A stretch of 64,000 nt of DNA, taken from the NCBI RefSeq assembly GCF_000013745.1, contig NC_007925.1, positions 806,001 through 870,000 on the forward strand, written 5' to 3'. Shown here piece after piece: positions 39,360-47,675 of the stretch. This DNA is from Rhodopseudomonas_A palustris_F. GTDB lineage: Bacteria > Pseudomonadota > Alphaproteobacteria > Rhizobiales > Xanthobacteraceae. A program made the translations under genes and the position numbers. Positions within the stretch are counted from its first letter, which is position 1. The number at the start of each line of letters is the position of its first letter. The notes beneath the pieces were generated by a model. It searched no databases. It was given only the letters and a program-made list of their open reading frames with translations, and had not been told where the DNA came from.

Positions 39360-39836
39360 TTACGCGGCCTTCTGGTTGTCGTTCTCGATCACCTGCGGCT
39401 GCGCCGGCGCCTGGGTGCTGATCGGAATGTTGCGCGGCTTCTTGGCCTCGGGAATCTCGCGCACCAGATCGACGTGCAGCAGGCCGTTCTCCAGCGTGGC
39501 GTTCTTCACCGTGACGTAGTCGGCGAGCTGGAAGGCACGCTCGAAGGCGCGCGCGGCGATGCCGCGATACAGCACTTCCGCGGTGTTGCCGGCCTCGGGC
39601 GCGGCTTTCTCGCCGCGAATCGTCAGGGTGTTTTCCTTGGTGACGATGGAGAGTTCGGCCGGCGAGAAGCCGGAGACCGCGACGCTGATGCGGTAATCGT
39701 TTTCGCCGGAGCGCTCGATGTTGTAGGGCGGATAGCCCGGAGCTGCGGCCTCGCCGGAGGCCTGGTCGAGCAGCGAAAACAGCCGGTCGAAGCCGACGGT
39801 GGAGCGATAGAACGGGGTGAGATCGAATGTACGCAT
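39360..39836 (-). CDS. Hsp20/alpha-crystallin small heat shock protein (IbpA class A)
   Basis: 158 residues. The N-terminal MRTFDLTPFYRSTVGFDRLF is typical of class A small heat shock proteins of Bradyrhizobium and of IbpA. The alpha-crystallin domain spans about 38-130 (DYRISVAVSGFSPAELSI, LTIRGEK, YRGIAARAFERAFQLADYV, NGLLHVDLVREIPE), and the C-terminal IPI motif is in RNIPISTQ. It holds denatured proteins for refolding in the cytoplasm. Upstream are a sigma-32-type promoter and a ROSE-type RNA thermometer, so synthesis is probably induced by heat at both levels. Confidence 0.95.
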   Translation of the reverse strand: MRTFDLTPFYRSTVGFDRLFSLLDQASGEAAAPGYPPYNIERSGENDYRISVAVSGFSPAELSIVTKENTLTIRGEKAAPEAGNTAEVLYRGIAARAFERAFQLADYVTVKNATLENGLLHVDLVREIPEAKKPRNIPISTQAPAQPQVIENDNQKAA

Positions 39837-39955
39837 GGTTTAGTCCTCCGAAAAGCGACTGTTGAAGAAACCCGCCCGCCATCGGGCCGGGCTGTCGTCT
39901 GCCGTGCAGCCTGTTCTGGATCGTCAGATCTTGGGATCTTCAATCTTGCGATCTG
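39837..39955 (-). promoter_or_regulatory. ROSE-type RNA thermometer in the hsp20 leader
   Basis: The last leader hairpin (39842-39860, minus strand) pairs AGUC and CUU around one unpaired G with the SD GGAGGAC. The anti-SD strand reads UCGCU, matching the conserved UYGCU of ROSE elements, whose unpaired G is required for melting at heat-shock temperature. The SD lies seven bases before the ATG. Upstream in the leader are GC-rich stems (CCCGGCCCG with CGGGCGGG) and a weaker one around GATCG/CGATC, in line with the multi-hairpin ROSE layout. ROSE elements are established regulators of small heat shock genes in Bradyrhizobium. Confidence 0.82.
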
Positions 39956-39987
39956 CCGAACCACTAGTAGCGGCCTGCACGAAGATG

Positions 39988-40015
39988 ATATGGGAGGGGT
40001 GTTACGCGGTTCAAG
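39988..40015 (-). promoter_or_regulatory. Sigma-32 (RpoH)-type promoter of hsp20
   Basis: On the minus strand CTTGAA (40015-40010), a 15-bp spacer, then CCCATAT (39994-39988), close to the heat shock consensus CTTGAA-N13-15-CCCCATnT. The start of transcription would be near 39980, giving a leader of about 145 bases that contains the ROSE element. Confidence 0.75.
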
Positions 40016-40088
40016 AGCTGCAAAAAGCTTTGCGCCCGCGGGCTCGCAGCCCTTGATTTTCAGTACTTTTGCCCTATCCGGACGGTTC

Positions 40089-41036
40089 ATGACGCTCGTC
40101 TCGATTCCCGCCAATCCGGTCCCCGAAGACGCCGTCAGCGGCTTCATCAAGACTCCCGACGGCGCCGAATTGCGGTTCGCCCGCTGGCCGCCGCCGTCCG
40201 GCCGCAAGGGCACGGTGTGCGTGTTCACCGGCCGCGGCGAACAGATCGAAAAATACTTCGAGACGGTGCGCGACCTGCGCGACCGCGGCTTCGCGGTGGC
40301 GATCATCGACTGGCGCGGCCAGGGCCATTCGTCGCGGCGCTTGCGCGACCCGCGCAAGGGCTATGTCCGCGATTTCTCCGACTTCGAAACCGACGTCGAG
40401 GCCTTCGTGCAGCAGGTGGTGCTGCCGGATTGCCCGCCGCCGCATTTCGCGCTGGCGCATTCGATGGGCGGCGCGGTGCTGTTGCGGATTGCGCATTCCG
40501 GCAAGCGCTGGTTCGACCGCATCGTACTGTCGGCGCCGATGATCGACCTGCCGGGTCGGGCCACCACGCTGCCGGTGCGGCTGCTGCTGCGGTCGCTGCG
40601 GCTCGCCGGGCAGGGCGGCAATTACGTCCCCGGCGGCAACGATCAGCTCGCCGGCAGCGGCCCGTTCGCCGACAATCAGCTGACCAGCGACCCGGTGCGC
40701 TACGCCCGCAACGCCGCGATCCTCGCCGAAGACCCGACGCTCGGCATCGGCTCGCCGACCGTGGCCTGGGCCGACACCGCGTTCCGCGCGATGCACGGCT
40801 TCAAGGCGGTGAATTTTCCGGCGCGGATCCGCCAGCCGATCCTGATGATGGCCGCCAGCCACGACACCGTGGTGTCGACGCCGGCGATCGAGGAAATGGC
40901 CTATCACCTGCGCGGCGGCGCGCATCTGGTGATCGCCGGCGCCAAGCACGAAATCCTGCAGGAGCAGGACCGCTATCGCGGCCAGTTCTGGGCGGCGTTC
41001 GACGCCTTCGTGCCGGGCACGCCGATGTTCGAATGA
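40089..41036 (+). CDS. Alpha/beta hydrolase, monoacylglycerol lipase/lysophospholipase-like
   Basis: 315 residues. The nucleophile elbow is HSMGGAV (Ser), with the Asp candidate in AASHDTVVS and the His in AKHEILQE. The lid region and WRGQGHSSR block match the PldB/monoacylglycerol lipase group. No signal peptide, so probably cytoplasmic or loosely membrane-bound. The start at 40089 is the ATG opening MTLVSIPANPVPED. Divergent from hsp20, whose promoter lies just upstream. The substrate is inferred only from the family. Confidence 0.87.
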   Translation: MTLVSIPANPVPEDAVSGFIKTPDGAELRFARWPPPSGRKGTVCVFTGRGEQIEKYFETVRDLRDRGFAVAIIDWRGQGHSSRRLRDPRKGYVRDFSDFETDVEAFVQQVVLPDCPPPHFALAHSMGGAVLLRIAHSGKRWFDRIVLSAPMIDLPGRATTLPVRLLLRSLRLAGQGGNYVPGGNDQLAGSGPFADNQLTSDPVRYARNAAILAEDPTLGIGSPTVAWADTAFRAMHGFKAVNFPARIRQPILMMAASHDTVVSTPAIEEMAYHLRGGAHLVIAGAKHEILQEQDRYRGQFWAAFDAFVPGTPMFE

Positions 41037-41183
41037 CAGCCGGTCGCAGCGGCGCGATGCAACGGGTAGGCCTACCAACGCGTTGGCGCTGCGACGATTG
41101 GATGATTCGCTCCTCCATCAATCGGCCTATGTTTCACGCTGCAAGGCCCTGCCAATCCCGATTCCTCCTTTGAGATTCTCCGC

Positions 41184-42059
41184 ATGAAAATTCGTAAAGC
41201 CGTCTTTCCGGTCGCCGGCCTCGGCACCCGCGTTCTGCCCGCCACCAAGGCGATGCCGAAGGAGATGCTGACCATCGTCGACCGGCCGCTGATCCAATAC
41301 GTCGTCGACGAGGCCAAGGAGGCCGGGATCGAGCATTTCATCTTCGTCACCGGCCGCAACAAGGGCATGATCGAGGACCATTTCGACCGCCAGTTCGAAT
41401 TGGACATGACGCTGAAGGGCCGCAACAAGACCGCCGAGATGGAGATGCTGGCGCGCGACCAGCCGGAAGCCGGCGCGATGAGCTTCACCAGGCAGCAGGC
41501 GCCGCACGGCCTCGGTCACGCAGTATGGTGCGCCCGCGACATCGTCGGCAACGAACCGTTCGCGGTGGTGTTGCCGGACGAACTGGTGCTGAACTCGCCG
41601 GGCTGCCTCGCCCAGATGATCGCCGCCGCCGAGAAGCTCGGCGATAAGGCCAACGTCATCGCGGTCGAGCAGGTGCCGACGCATCTCACCCATAATTACG
41701 GCATCTGCGGTGTCGGAGCGCGCAACGGCAACATGTTCGAAATCGACGGCATGGTGGAGAAGCCGCCGCAGGGCACCGCGCCTTCGACGCTGTCGATCTC
41801 CGGGCGCTACATCCTGCAGCCGGAGATCTTCAAGATCCTGGAGACCCAGGAACGCGGCGCCGGCGGCGAGATCCAGCTCACCGACGCGATGATCGGGCTG
41901 TCGAAGACGCAGAAGTTCTACGGCGTGGAATTCGAGGGCGAGCGCCACGACTGCGGCTCGAAAGCCGGCTTCCTGCGCGCCAACATCGCCTTCGCGATGA
42001 AGCGCCCGGACCTGCGCGACGAACTGCGCGCCACCATGAAGCACTATCTGGCGGAGTGA
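41184..42059 (+). CDS. galU: UTP--glucose-1-phosphate uridylyltransferase
   Basis: 291 residues. GalU makes UDP-glucose, the precursor of exopolysaccharide, LPS core and glucans. The nucleotide-binding signature is FPVAGLGTRVLPATKAMPKE, followed by VDRPLIQYVVDEA, the central DELVLNSPGC and the C-terminal VEFEGERHDCGSKAGFL, all diagnostic of bacterial GalU. ATG at 41184. Followed by two intergenic repeats; no operon partner on the same strand. Confidence 0.96.
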   Translation: MKIRKAVFPVAGLGTRVLPATKAMPKEMLTIVDRPLIQYVVDEAKEAGIEHFIFVTGRNKGMIEDHFDRQFELDMTLKGRNKTAEMEMLARDQPEAGAMSFTRQQAPHGLGHAVWCARDIVGNEPFAVVLPDELVLNSPGCLAQMIAAAEKLGDKANVIAVEQVPTHLTHNYGICGVGARNGNMFEIDGMVEKPPQGTAPSTLSISGRYILQPEIFKILETQERGAGGEIQLTDAMIGLSKTQKFYGVEFEGERHDCGSKAGFLRANIAFAMKRPDLRDELRATMKHYLAE

Positions 42060-42082
42060 TCGGCGCTGATCTGGTGAGGCAT

Positions 42083-42217
42083 CGTGTCCCGGACGCGGGG
42101 CCGCGTTCTTCACGCGGCGTCGCGAGCCGGGACCGCCAAGCGCTGCGTTCCGTAACGGCCCCGGCTCGGTGCGCACCGCGCCGCAAGCGCGGCACGATGC
42201 GCGCCGTCCGGGGCACG
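42083..42217. repeat. Palindromic repeat, family E
   Basis: CGTGTCCCGGACGCGGGGCC at the left and GCGCCGTCCGGGGCACG at the right; internal arms GAGCCGGGACC and GGCCCCGGCTC. Second copy of the element at 11506. Confidence 0.82.
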
Positions 42218-42278
42218 TGCCCGTTAGTCGAAGCGCCAATTTCTCGATGCTGTATCGACGGAGCCGAAAAAGCGGCAG

Positions 42279-42400
42279 TCATTCCGGGGCGCGAGCCCTT
42301 GGGCGAGCGAACCCGGAATCTCGCGGCACGTGAAAGAGTCAGGGCTTGTGGCAAGATTCCGGGTTCGCTCGAGCTTGCGCTCTCGCGCCCCGGAATGACG
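42279..42400. repeat. Palindromic repeat, family B
   Basis: GTCATTCCGGGGCGCGAGCC at the left and CGCGCCCCGGAATGACG at the right, with GAACCCGGAATCTCG and GATTCCGGGTTCGCTC inside. Confidence 0.88.
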
Positions 42401-42448
42401 ATCTTTGTGAAGCTCGTTCGCTGACGCGCTAGCTAGCCTTCGCCGCCC

Positions 42449-43954
42449 TCACGCCACCAGCGACAATTCCCGGGTCGACGAGGCGACCACCGAGCGGTTG
42501 CGGCCGCTGGCCTTGGCGGCATACAGCGCCTTGTCGGCGGCCTCCACCAGCACCGACCACGGCGTCGCGGGGCCGGGCGTGATGCTCGCGGTGCCGACGC
42601 TGATGGTGACCCCGGTCTGGTCGATCGACCACTGCTCGACCTTGCCGCGGATGGTTTCGGCAACCGACAGCGCCGCGTAGGCCGACAGCCCCGGCAGCAG
42701 CACGGCGAATTCCTCGCCGCCGAACCGCGCCGCACAGTCGCCCGCCCGATGCACCGAATCCGCGATGCAGACCGCGATCCCGATCAGCATCTGGTCGCCG
42801 GCCTGATGGCCGAAACTGTCATTGTAGCCCTTGAAATGGTCGGCATCGATCATCAACAGCGCCACCGGGGTCTGCTGGCGTTGCGCGCGTTGCCATTCGG
42901 TCTCGATCGCGGCATCGAATTTGCGCCGGTTGGTCAGCCCGGTCAGCGGATCGGTGACCGACAGTTCCTCCAGCCGCTGTTCGGCGCGGGCCCGGCGGTC
43001 GATTTCGCGGATCAGGAAGATCGTCACGCCGGCGACGAAGCTCGCCAGCACCAGCAGGATGGCGCCGAGCCGGATCGCTTCCTTGCGCCACAGGCTGAGA
43101 ACATTCCGCCACGGCTTGCCGACCAGCACCACCAGCGGATGGCTGGAGTCGCTCCAGACATACATCCGCGGCGTGCCGTCATCGAGGCCGACGCCGGAGA
43201 ACCAACCGCTGCGTTGTCCCAGCGTCTTGATCACGCCGGCGATATTGCTGACGTCCTTGCCGACCACGTCGAGGTCGAACGGCCGGCGCATTATAATGAC
43301 GCCGTTGTGGGTGAGGATGGAAACCACGTCCTGCTCGCCGATGCGCAGTCGCCGGAACAGGTCGTGAAAATAGCCGAGCCGGATGGTGCCGACGACGATG
43401 CCGTTGAATCCGCCGCTCGGAGTCGCGAGGCGGCGACTGAGCACGATCGAATAGCCGCCCTGGTACAGCATCGGCCGGCTGATGAAGAGGCCGACGTCGG
43501 GATTGTCGCGATGGACCTTGAAGAACTCTTCGTCGTCGCGGCGCTCGGGCGGCGGCTTCAGGGTCGAGGCGTCGAGGCTGAGATTGCCGGCGGCGTCGAA
43601 CACCTGGATCGCGCCGAAATGCGGGGCGGTGGTGGCGCGGTCGAACAGGATCAGTTGCAGAATCGGCTTGCTGACGTCGGCGAGCTCCGGCAGCGCCAGA
43701 TTTTTGACAACAGCTTGCAGCGACTTGTCGTAGAACTCGACATTGCGGCTGACATCGGCGTCGATGGTGGCCGACAGGTTTTCCATCGTCTGCCGCGCCA
43801 GTTCCTCGGTGTTGCGGCGCATATCGAGCAGCACGCTGCCGCACACCGCGGAGAACGCCAGCACCGTCACCACCAGCGAAATGACCAGCAATTTCGCTGA
43901 CAATTGCCAGCGAAAGGCGCGACGTCGCCATCTCAATGCGGTGGACAGTTCCAT
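42449..43954 (-). CDS. Membrane diguanylate cyclase (Cache sensor + GGDEF)
   Basis: 501 residues. One N-terminal TM helix (LLVISLVVTVLAFSAVCGSVLL), a periplasmic Cache-like sensor domain (about 45-290), a second TM helix (GAILLVLASFVAGVTIFLI) and a cytoplasmic GGDEF domain. The active site is GGEEF (about 412-416), a fully competent variant. An inhibitory I-site RAGD lies five residues before it, so c-di-GMP synthesis should be feedback-controlled. The start is taken at the ATG at 43954; a TTG at 43975 is possible. It probably links an extracellular ligand to motility or surface attachment. Confidence 0.92.
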   Translation of the reverse strand: MELSTALRWRRRAFRWQLSAKLLVISLVVTVLAFSAVCGSVLLDMRRNTEELARQTMENLSATIDADVSRNVEFYDKSLQAVVKNLALPELADVSKPILQLILFDRATTAPHFGAIQVFDAAGNLSLDASTLKPPPERRDDEEFFKVHRDNPDVGLFISRPMLYQGGYSIVLSRRLATPSGGFNGIVVGTIRLGYFHDLFRRLRIGEQDVVSILTHNGVIIMRRPFDLDVVGKDVSNIAGVIKTLGQRSGWFSGVGLDDGTPRMYVWSDSSHPLVVLVGKPWRNVLSLWRKEAIRLGAILLVLASFVAGVTIFLIREIDRRARAEQRLEELSVTDPLTGLTNRRKFDAAIETEWQRAQRQQTPVALLMIDADHFKGYNDSFGHQAGDQMLIGIAVCIADSVHRAGDCAARFGGEEFAVLLPGLSAYAALSVAETIRGKVEQWSIDQTGVTISVGTASITPGPATPWSVLVEAADKALYAAKASGRNRSVVASSTRELSLVA

Positions 43955-44101
43955 GTTGGAACAAATGCGCCCCAATTCGTTGCCGAGCGCTTAAGTAGTT
44001 GCACCAGGGAGCCGATCGGTTAACGAAACGTTGCCCGGCACCAAAGCCTGCCACCCTCGCCAAGATCATGCTAAGGCTCTGAATTCATTGAGGACACCGA
44101 C

Positions 44102-44374
44102 GTGAACCCGTACGCCCCATTACGCGATTATCTGCAGCAACAGACTTTAGCCGAACTGGTTCTCAGCCTCGATCAGATCGAAGAGATCCTCGGTTTCGCG
44201 CTGTCGCGGGCCTCGCATCGCGCTTCGTGGTGGGATACGGCCCGCGCGCCCGATGAGAAGATGCCGCAGCGCGAGGCTTGCCTGGAGGCCGGCTACATCG
44301 CCACCAGGCTGGCGGAGGGCAAGGGCGTTCGCTTCCGCAAGATCCAGCAGCCGCGGACGCGCCGACCGGCCTGA
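44102..44374 (+). CDS. DUF7662-like small protein
   Basis: 90 residues. The pattern YAPLRDYLQQQ, LSLDQIEEILGFAL, ASWWDTARAPDEKMPQREACLEAGY (in parts) and VRFRKI matches the small domain now called DUF7662, which occurs alone or as part of restriction- and stress-related proteins. GTG start at 44102, with GAGGACACC upstream. Divergent from the diguanylate cyclase. Function unknown. Confidence 0.72.
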   Translation: MNPYAPLRDYLQQQTLAELVLSLDQIEEILGFALSRASHRASWWDTARAPDEKMPQREACLEAGYIATRLAEGKGVRFRKIQQPRTRRPA

Positions 44375-44532
44375 GCGGCGACGCTGCGGTCACTCGCGCG
44401 GGCATCATCCGCGATTGACTCCGCGGCCGGGCCAAGGGCCCCATGGCGCAAATCCCATGCGGCGCCCGGAACGGCTCCGCGGTCGAGCTTGGACGCAGCG
44501 CCGCACGGCTGGCACGCATCGCCCGCACCAGC

Positions 44533-46224
44533 TCAGTTCTGCAGCCGCACCCCGAGCATCACCACATTGGCGGAATAGCTGTTGCCGGGCAGGTTGGAAT
44601 CCAGCCATTCGCGGCGCAGCTCGGCCTTGAGCTGGAACGAGCGGTTCAGCTTGTAGACCAGATTGCCGGCCACCGCGCCGAAATGGTCGAGCCGGGACGA
44701 GCCCTGATAGTCCTGGCTGCCATAGGTGAATTTGCCGATCGCGGTCAGCCAGCGCCGGAAATCGTGGTCGACCTCGGCGGTGTAGCTGCGGGTCAGCACA
44801 CCGGAAACCCCCGGCAGCGTCGATTCGTCGACCGAGGTATTGGTGATGAACTTCGCCGTGGTCAGCGGCGTCGCCGCCCATATCAGCGATCCGCTGGTCA
44901 ACAGCCCGGTCAGTTTCTCCAGCCGCGGGTCGGTATAGCTGCGCGCGGTGTAGCCGATCGACATTTCGCCGGTCAAAAGCCGGGTGAATTCGAAGCTGGT
45001 GCCGGCCTTGACGTAGCCGCCGGTGGAGTCGCGCTGATAGCCGCCGCGGTCGACCGCCTGATCGTGCACCCGGCTGTCGTATTCGACCTCGCCGAACGGC
45101 TTCAACCCCGGCATCAACTCGTAGCTGACCCGGGCGACGCCGCCGTACTGGTTGAAATTGCGGTCGTTGTTAGGCTCGGTGGAGCCGTCGGTGAGCACCG
45201 ATTGCTGATAGGTGGTGCGGTCGAGCGTCCCGACGCCGGAGACCTGCAGCCGGTTGAAATTCTGGTCGAAGCCGGCCGAGGCGCCGGTGTTCAGCGCCAG
45301 CGGATATTTCGCCAGGCCAAAGTCGAGGTTCGGGCTGCCCGGATTGTCGGTGAACAGCCGCATCCGCAACTGGCCGAGCAGGCGGGTGTCGCGCGACACG
45401 TCGAGCCGGCCATCGACATGGCCGTCGAAGCTCGGGCGGTCGAGATTGGCCGGCGCCGAGGACGCCGAACCGGCGTCGTCGGGTCGCGTGCTGCCATACC
45501 CGGTGTAGGAGCCGCGCAGGTCGGCGACCAGCGCGTGGCGCTCCCAATCCGAGGTCACCATCAGCTCCGGCGCCACGACGTAGAACGATGAGCCTTTGCT
45601 GCCGCCCGACACCCGGCCCGGATTGCTGTCGTAGCCGCCGGAGGTTTCGACCGCGGATTTCACCAGGAAGCTGCCGGCGTAGTCGCCGACCGCGCCGAAC
45701 GGATCGTTATCGACCTTGAGCTGGCGGCGCGGCGGCTGGCCGATCACCGTTCCTGCCATGGACGGCGCAAGCGGTGTGCGATGCGCGCTCGCCGAGGGCG
45801 GCGCCACCCGCCGCGGCGGCGGCGGCGCGATCACCGCCGGGCTGCCGGGGCCGGCGCGTTTCGGCCGCGGCGCGCCGGGATAGAAGCGTGGCGCGCGGCG
45901 GCGGCGGTTCAGCGAATCATAGCCGCTGTCGGAGGCGCCGGCGGCGGCCGGGATGCCGTAGCTGGGAATCTTGCCGATCCGCGATGGCGCCATCGGCTCG
46001 GCGTCGGGAAGCGCATTGAGGTCGGGCCGGGCTTGCGCGGTGCGGCGCAGCGGCAGGTCCTGCGGCGCGACGAATCCGCCGGGTTCCGGGCTGAGCAATT
46101 CCGGGGTCAGGCTTTGCGCGGCGGCGTCGGTCGCGCCGAGCAGGGCGAGCAGCAGGCATGCCGAGACCGCGCACAATCCCTCTGCGCGCTTGCGGCGGCC
46201 CGATGCTGGCCCCAGGATCACCAT
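44533..46224 (-). CDS. Outer membrane beta-barrel protein with Pro-rich periplasmic N-terminus
   Basis: 563 residues. A signal peptide (AVSACLLLALLGATDAAAQ) is followed by a Pro/Arg-rich linker (about 40-165). The C-terminal 380 residues alternate polar and aromatic residues and end in the aromatic/aliphatic strand VVMLGVRLQN, as in large outer membrane barrels (BBP2-type family, annotated in exopolysaccharide/capsule contexts). The ATG at 46224 follows GGAG; the TTG at 46242 is less likely. Divergent from the KdsD/KpsF isomerase. A porin or polysaccharide-export role is inference. Confidence 0.8.
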   Translation of the reverse strand: MVILGPASGRRKRAEGLCAVSACLLLALLGATDAAAQSLTPELLSPEPGGFVAPQDLPLRRTAQARPDLNALPDAEPMAPSRIGKIPSYGIPAAAGASDSGYDSLNRRRRAPRFYPGAPRPKRAGPGSPAVIAPPPPRRVAPPSASAHRTPLAPSMAGTVIGQPPRRQLKVDNDPFGAVGDYAGSFLVKSAVETSGGYDSNPGRVSGGSKGSSFYVVAPELMVTSDWERHALVADLRGSYTGYGSTRPDDAGSASSAPANLDRPSFDGHVDGRLDVSRDTRLLGQLRMRLFTDNPGSPNLDFGLAKYPLALNTGASAGFDQNFNRLQVSGVGTLDRTTYQQSVLTDGSTEPNNDRNFNQYGGVARVSYELMPGLKPFGEVEYDSRVHDQAVDRGGYQRDSTGGYVKAGTSFEFTRLLTGEMSIGYTARSYTDPRLEKLTGLLTSGSLIWAATPLTTAKFITNTSVDESTLPGVSGVLTRSYTAEVDHDFRRWLTAIGKFTYGSQDYQGSSRLDHFGAVAGNLVYKLNRSFQLKAELRREWLDSNLPGNSYSANVVMLGVRLQN

Positions 46225-46313
46225 AAAACTCCAGCAAATCAATGGTTTGTAAGTTTGGTCCGGGCCGCGAGCGGGGTCCGGCGAAAGCCATCGTTAAGGG
46301 AGTTAAAACAATT

Positions 46314-46321
46314 ATGGTTAA
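46314..46321 (-). promoter_or_regulatory. CtrA half-site candidate
   Basis: TTAACCAT on the minus strand, 90 bp upstream of the outer membrane barrel gene. This 8-mer is a frequent CtrA half-site in alphaproteobacteria; a single 8-mer can occur by chance. Confidence 0.25.
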
Positions 46322-46419
46322 TGACCGGTTGAGAGCGTCCGGCGGCGGTTTCGCTTCGGCAACCGCGGCGTGCTAGACAGGCGCCCGAAGCGCTTCTGCT
46401 TCAGTCCTGGGAACGCATC

Positions 46420-47433
46420 ATGTCCATGTCGAAACCCCGGAGTGCGAAATCCTCCATGACCGATCAGGCGACCGACGCCATCGCCTCGGCGTTGCGCACG
46501 CTGGAAGCCGAAGCCGACGGCGTCACCGCGCTCGCCGCCGCGCTCAAATCGGATCTCGGGCCGGCGTTCGTCGCCGCCGCTAATCTGATCACCAATGCCA
46601 AGGGGCGTTTGATCGTCACCGGGCTCGGCAAGTCCGGCCATATCGGCCGCAAGGTCGCCGCCACCTTCGCCTCCACCGGGACGCCGGCGTTCTTCGTCCA
46701 TGCCGCCGAGGCCAGCCACGGCGATCTCGGCATGATCACGCCCGACGACGTCATCCTGGCGATGTCGTGGTCCGGCGAGCAGCCAGAAATGAAGAACCTG
46801 ATCACTTACGCCAAGCGCTTCAAGATCGCGCTGATCGCGATGTCGGCCGATGGCGATTCGACGCTCGGCCAGGCCGCCGACGTCTCGTTGATTCTGCCGA
46901 AGGCGCGCGAGGCCTGCCCGCACAATCTGGCGCCGACCACCTCCTCGGTGATGCTGCTGGCGCTCGGCGACGCTTTGGCGATCGCGCTGTTGGAAGGCCG
47001 CGGCTTCACCTCGATCGATTTCAGCGTGCTGCATCCCGGCGGCAAGCTCGGCGCGATGCTGAAATTCGCCCGCGACCTGATGCACTCGGGCGACGCGATC
47101 CCGTTGCGGCCGCTCGGCACCAAGATGTCGGATGCGCTGGTGGAGATGTCGTCGAAGGGCTTTGGCTGCGTCGGCATTGTCGATTCGCGCGGCCTGGTGG
47201 TCGGCATCGTCACCGACGGCGACCTGCGCCGCCACATGCGCGCCGATCTGATGACCGCGCTGGTCGACGAGGTGATGACCAAGAACCCCAAGACCATCAG
47301 CCCGTCGCTGCTGGCCAGCGAGACCTTGGAAATCCTCAACTCCTCGAAGATCACCGCGCTGATCGTCACCGAGGGCAAGAAGCCGGTCGGCATCGTGCAT
47401 CTGCACGATCTGCTGCGCGCCGGGGTGGCGTAG
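46420..47433 (+). CDS. kdsD: Arabinose-5-phosphate isomerase (KdsD/KpsF/GutQ family)
   Basis: 337 residues. It converts ribulose-5-phosphate to arabinose-5-phosphate, the first step to Kdo of the lipopolysaccharide. The SIS domain spans about 40-190 (VTGLGKSGHIGRKVAATFASTGTPA, two parts; HGDLGMI; SWSGEQPEM; CPHNLAPTTSS), and two CBS domains follow (VGIVTDGDLRRHM and PVGIVHLHDLL). The length is normal for the KdsD/KpsF type. ATG at 46420; a second ATG six bases further is possible. Divergent from the outer membrane barrel gene. Confidence 0.92.
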   Translation: MSMSKPRSAKSSMTDQATDAIASALRTLEAEADGVTALAAALKSDLGPAFVAAANLITNAKGRLIVTGLGKSGHIGRKVAATFASTGTPAFFVHAAEASHGDLGMITPDDVILAMSWSGEQPEMKNLITYAKRFKIALIAMSADGDSTLGQAADVSLILPKAREACPHNLAPTTSSVMLLALGDALAIALLEGRGFTSIDFSVLHPGGKLGAMLKFARDLMHSGDAIPLRPLGTKMSDALVEMSSKGFGCVGIVDSRGLVVGIVTDGDLRRHMRADLMTALVDEVMTKNPKTISPSLLASETLEILNSSKITALIVTEGKKPVGIVHLHDLLRAGVA

Positions 47434-47488
47434 CGGCCACGCTGCTCATCTGCACGGACGTCATCTCGATCGTCCGCGAACCTCTCCG

Positions 47489-47577
47489 CGTCATGGCCGC
47501 GCTCGTCGCGGCCATCCACGCCTCCAAGCAACGACGTCCCTTTTCCGTGGATGGCCGGGACGAGCCCGGCCATGACG
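47489..47577. repeat. Palindromic repeat, family D
   Basis: CGTCATGGCCGCGCTCGTCG at the left facing CGAGCCCGGCCATGACG at the right. Confidence 0.88.
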
Positions 47578-47675
47578 GGTTGGATGGCGGGGCAGATCAC
47601 CTACGCTGCATTTGCAGGCATCGTCGCGGATTTCGCGGATTTCGCGGTGATCGCCGTTCAGCGCGCACGCCTATC

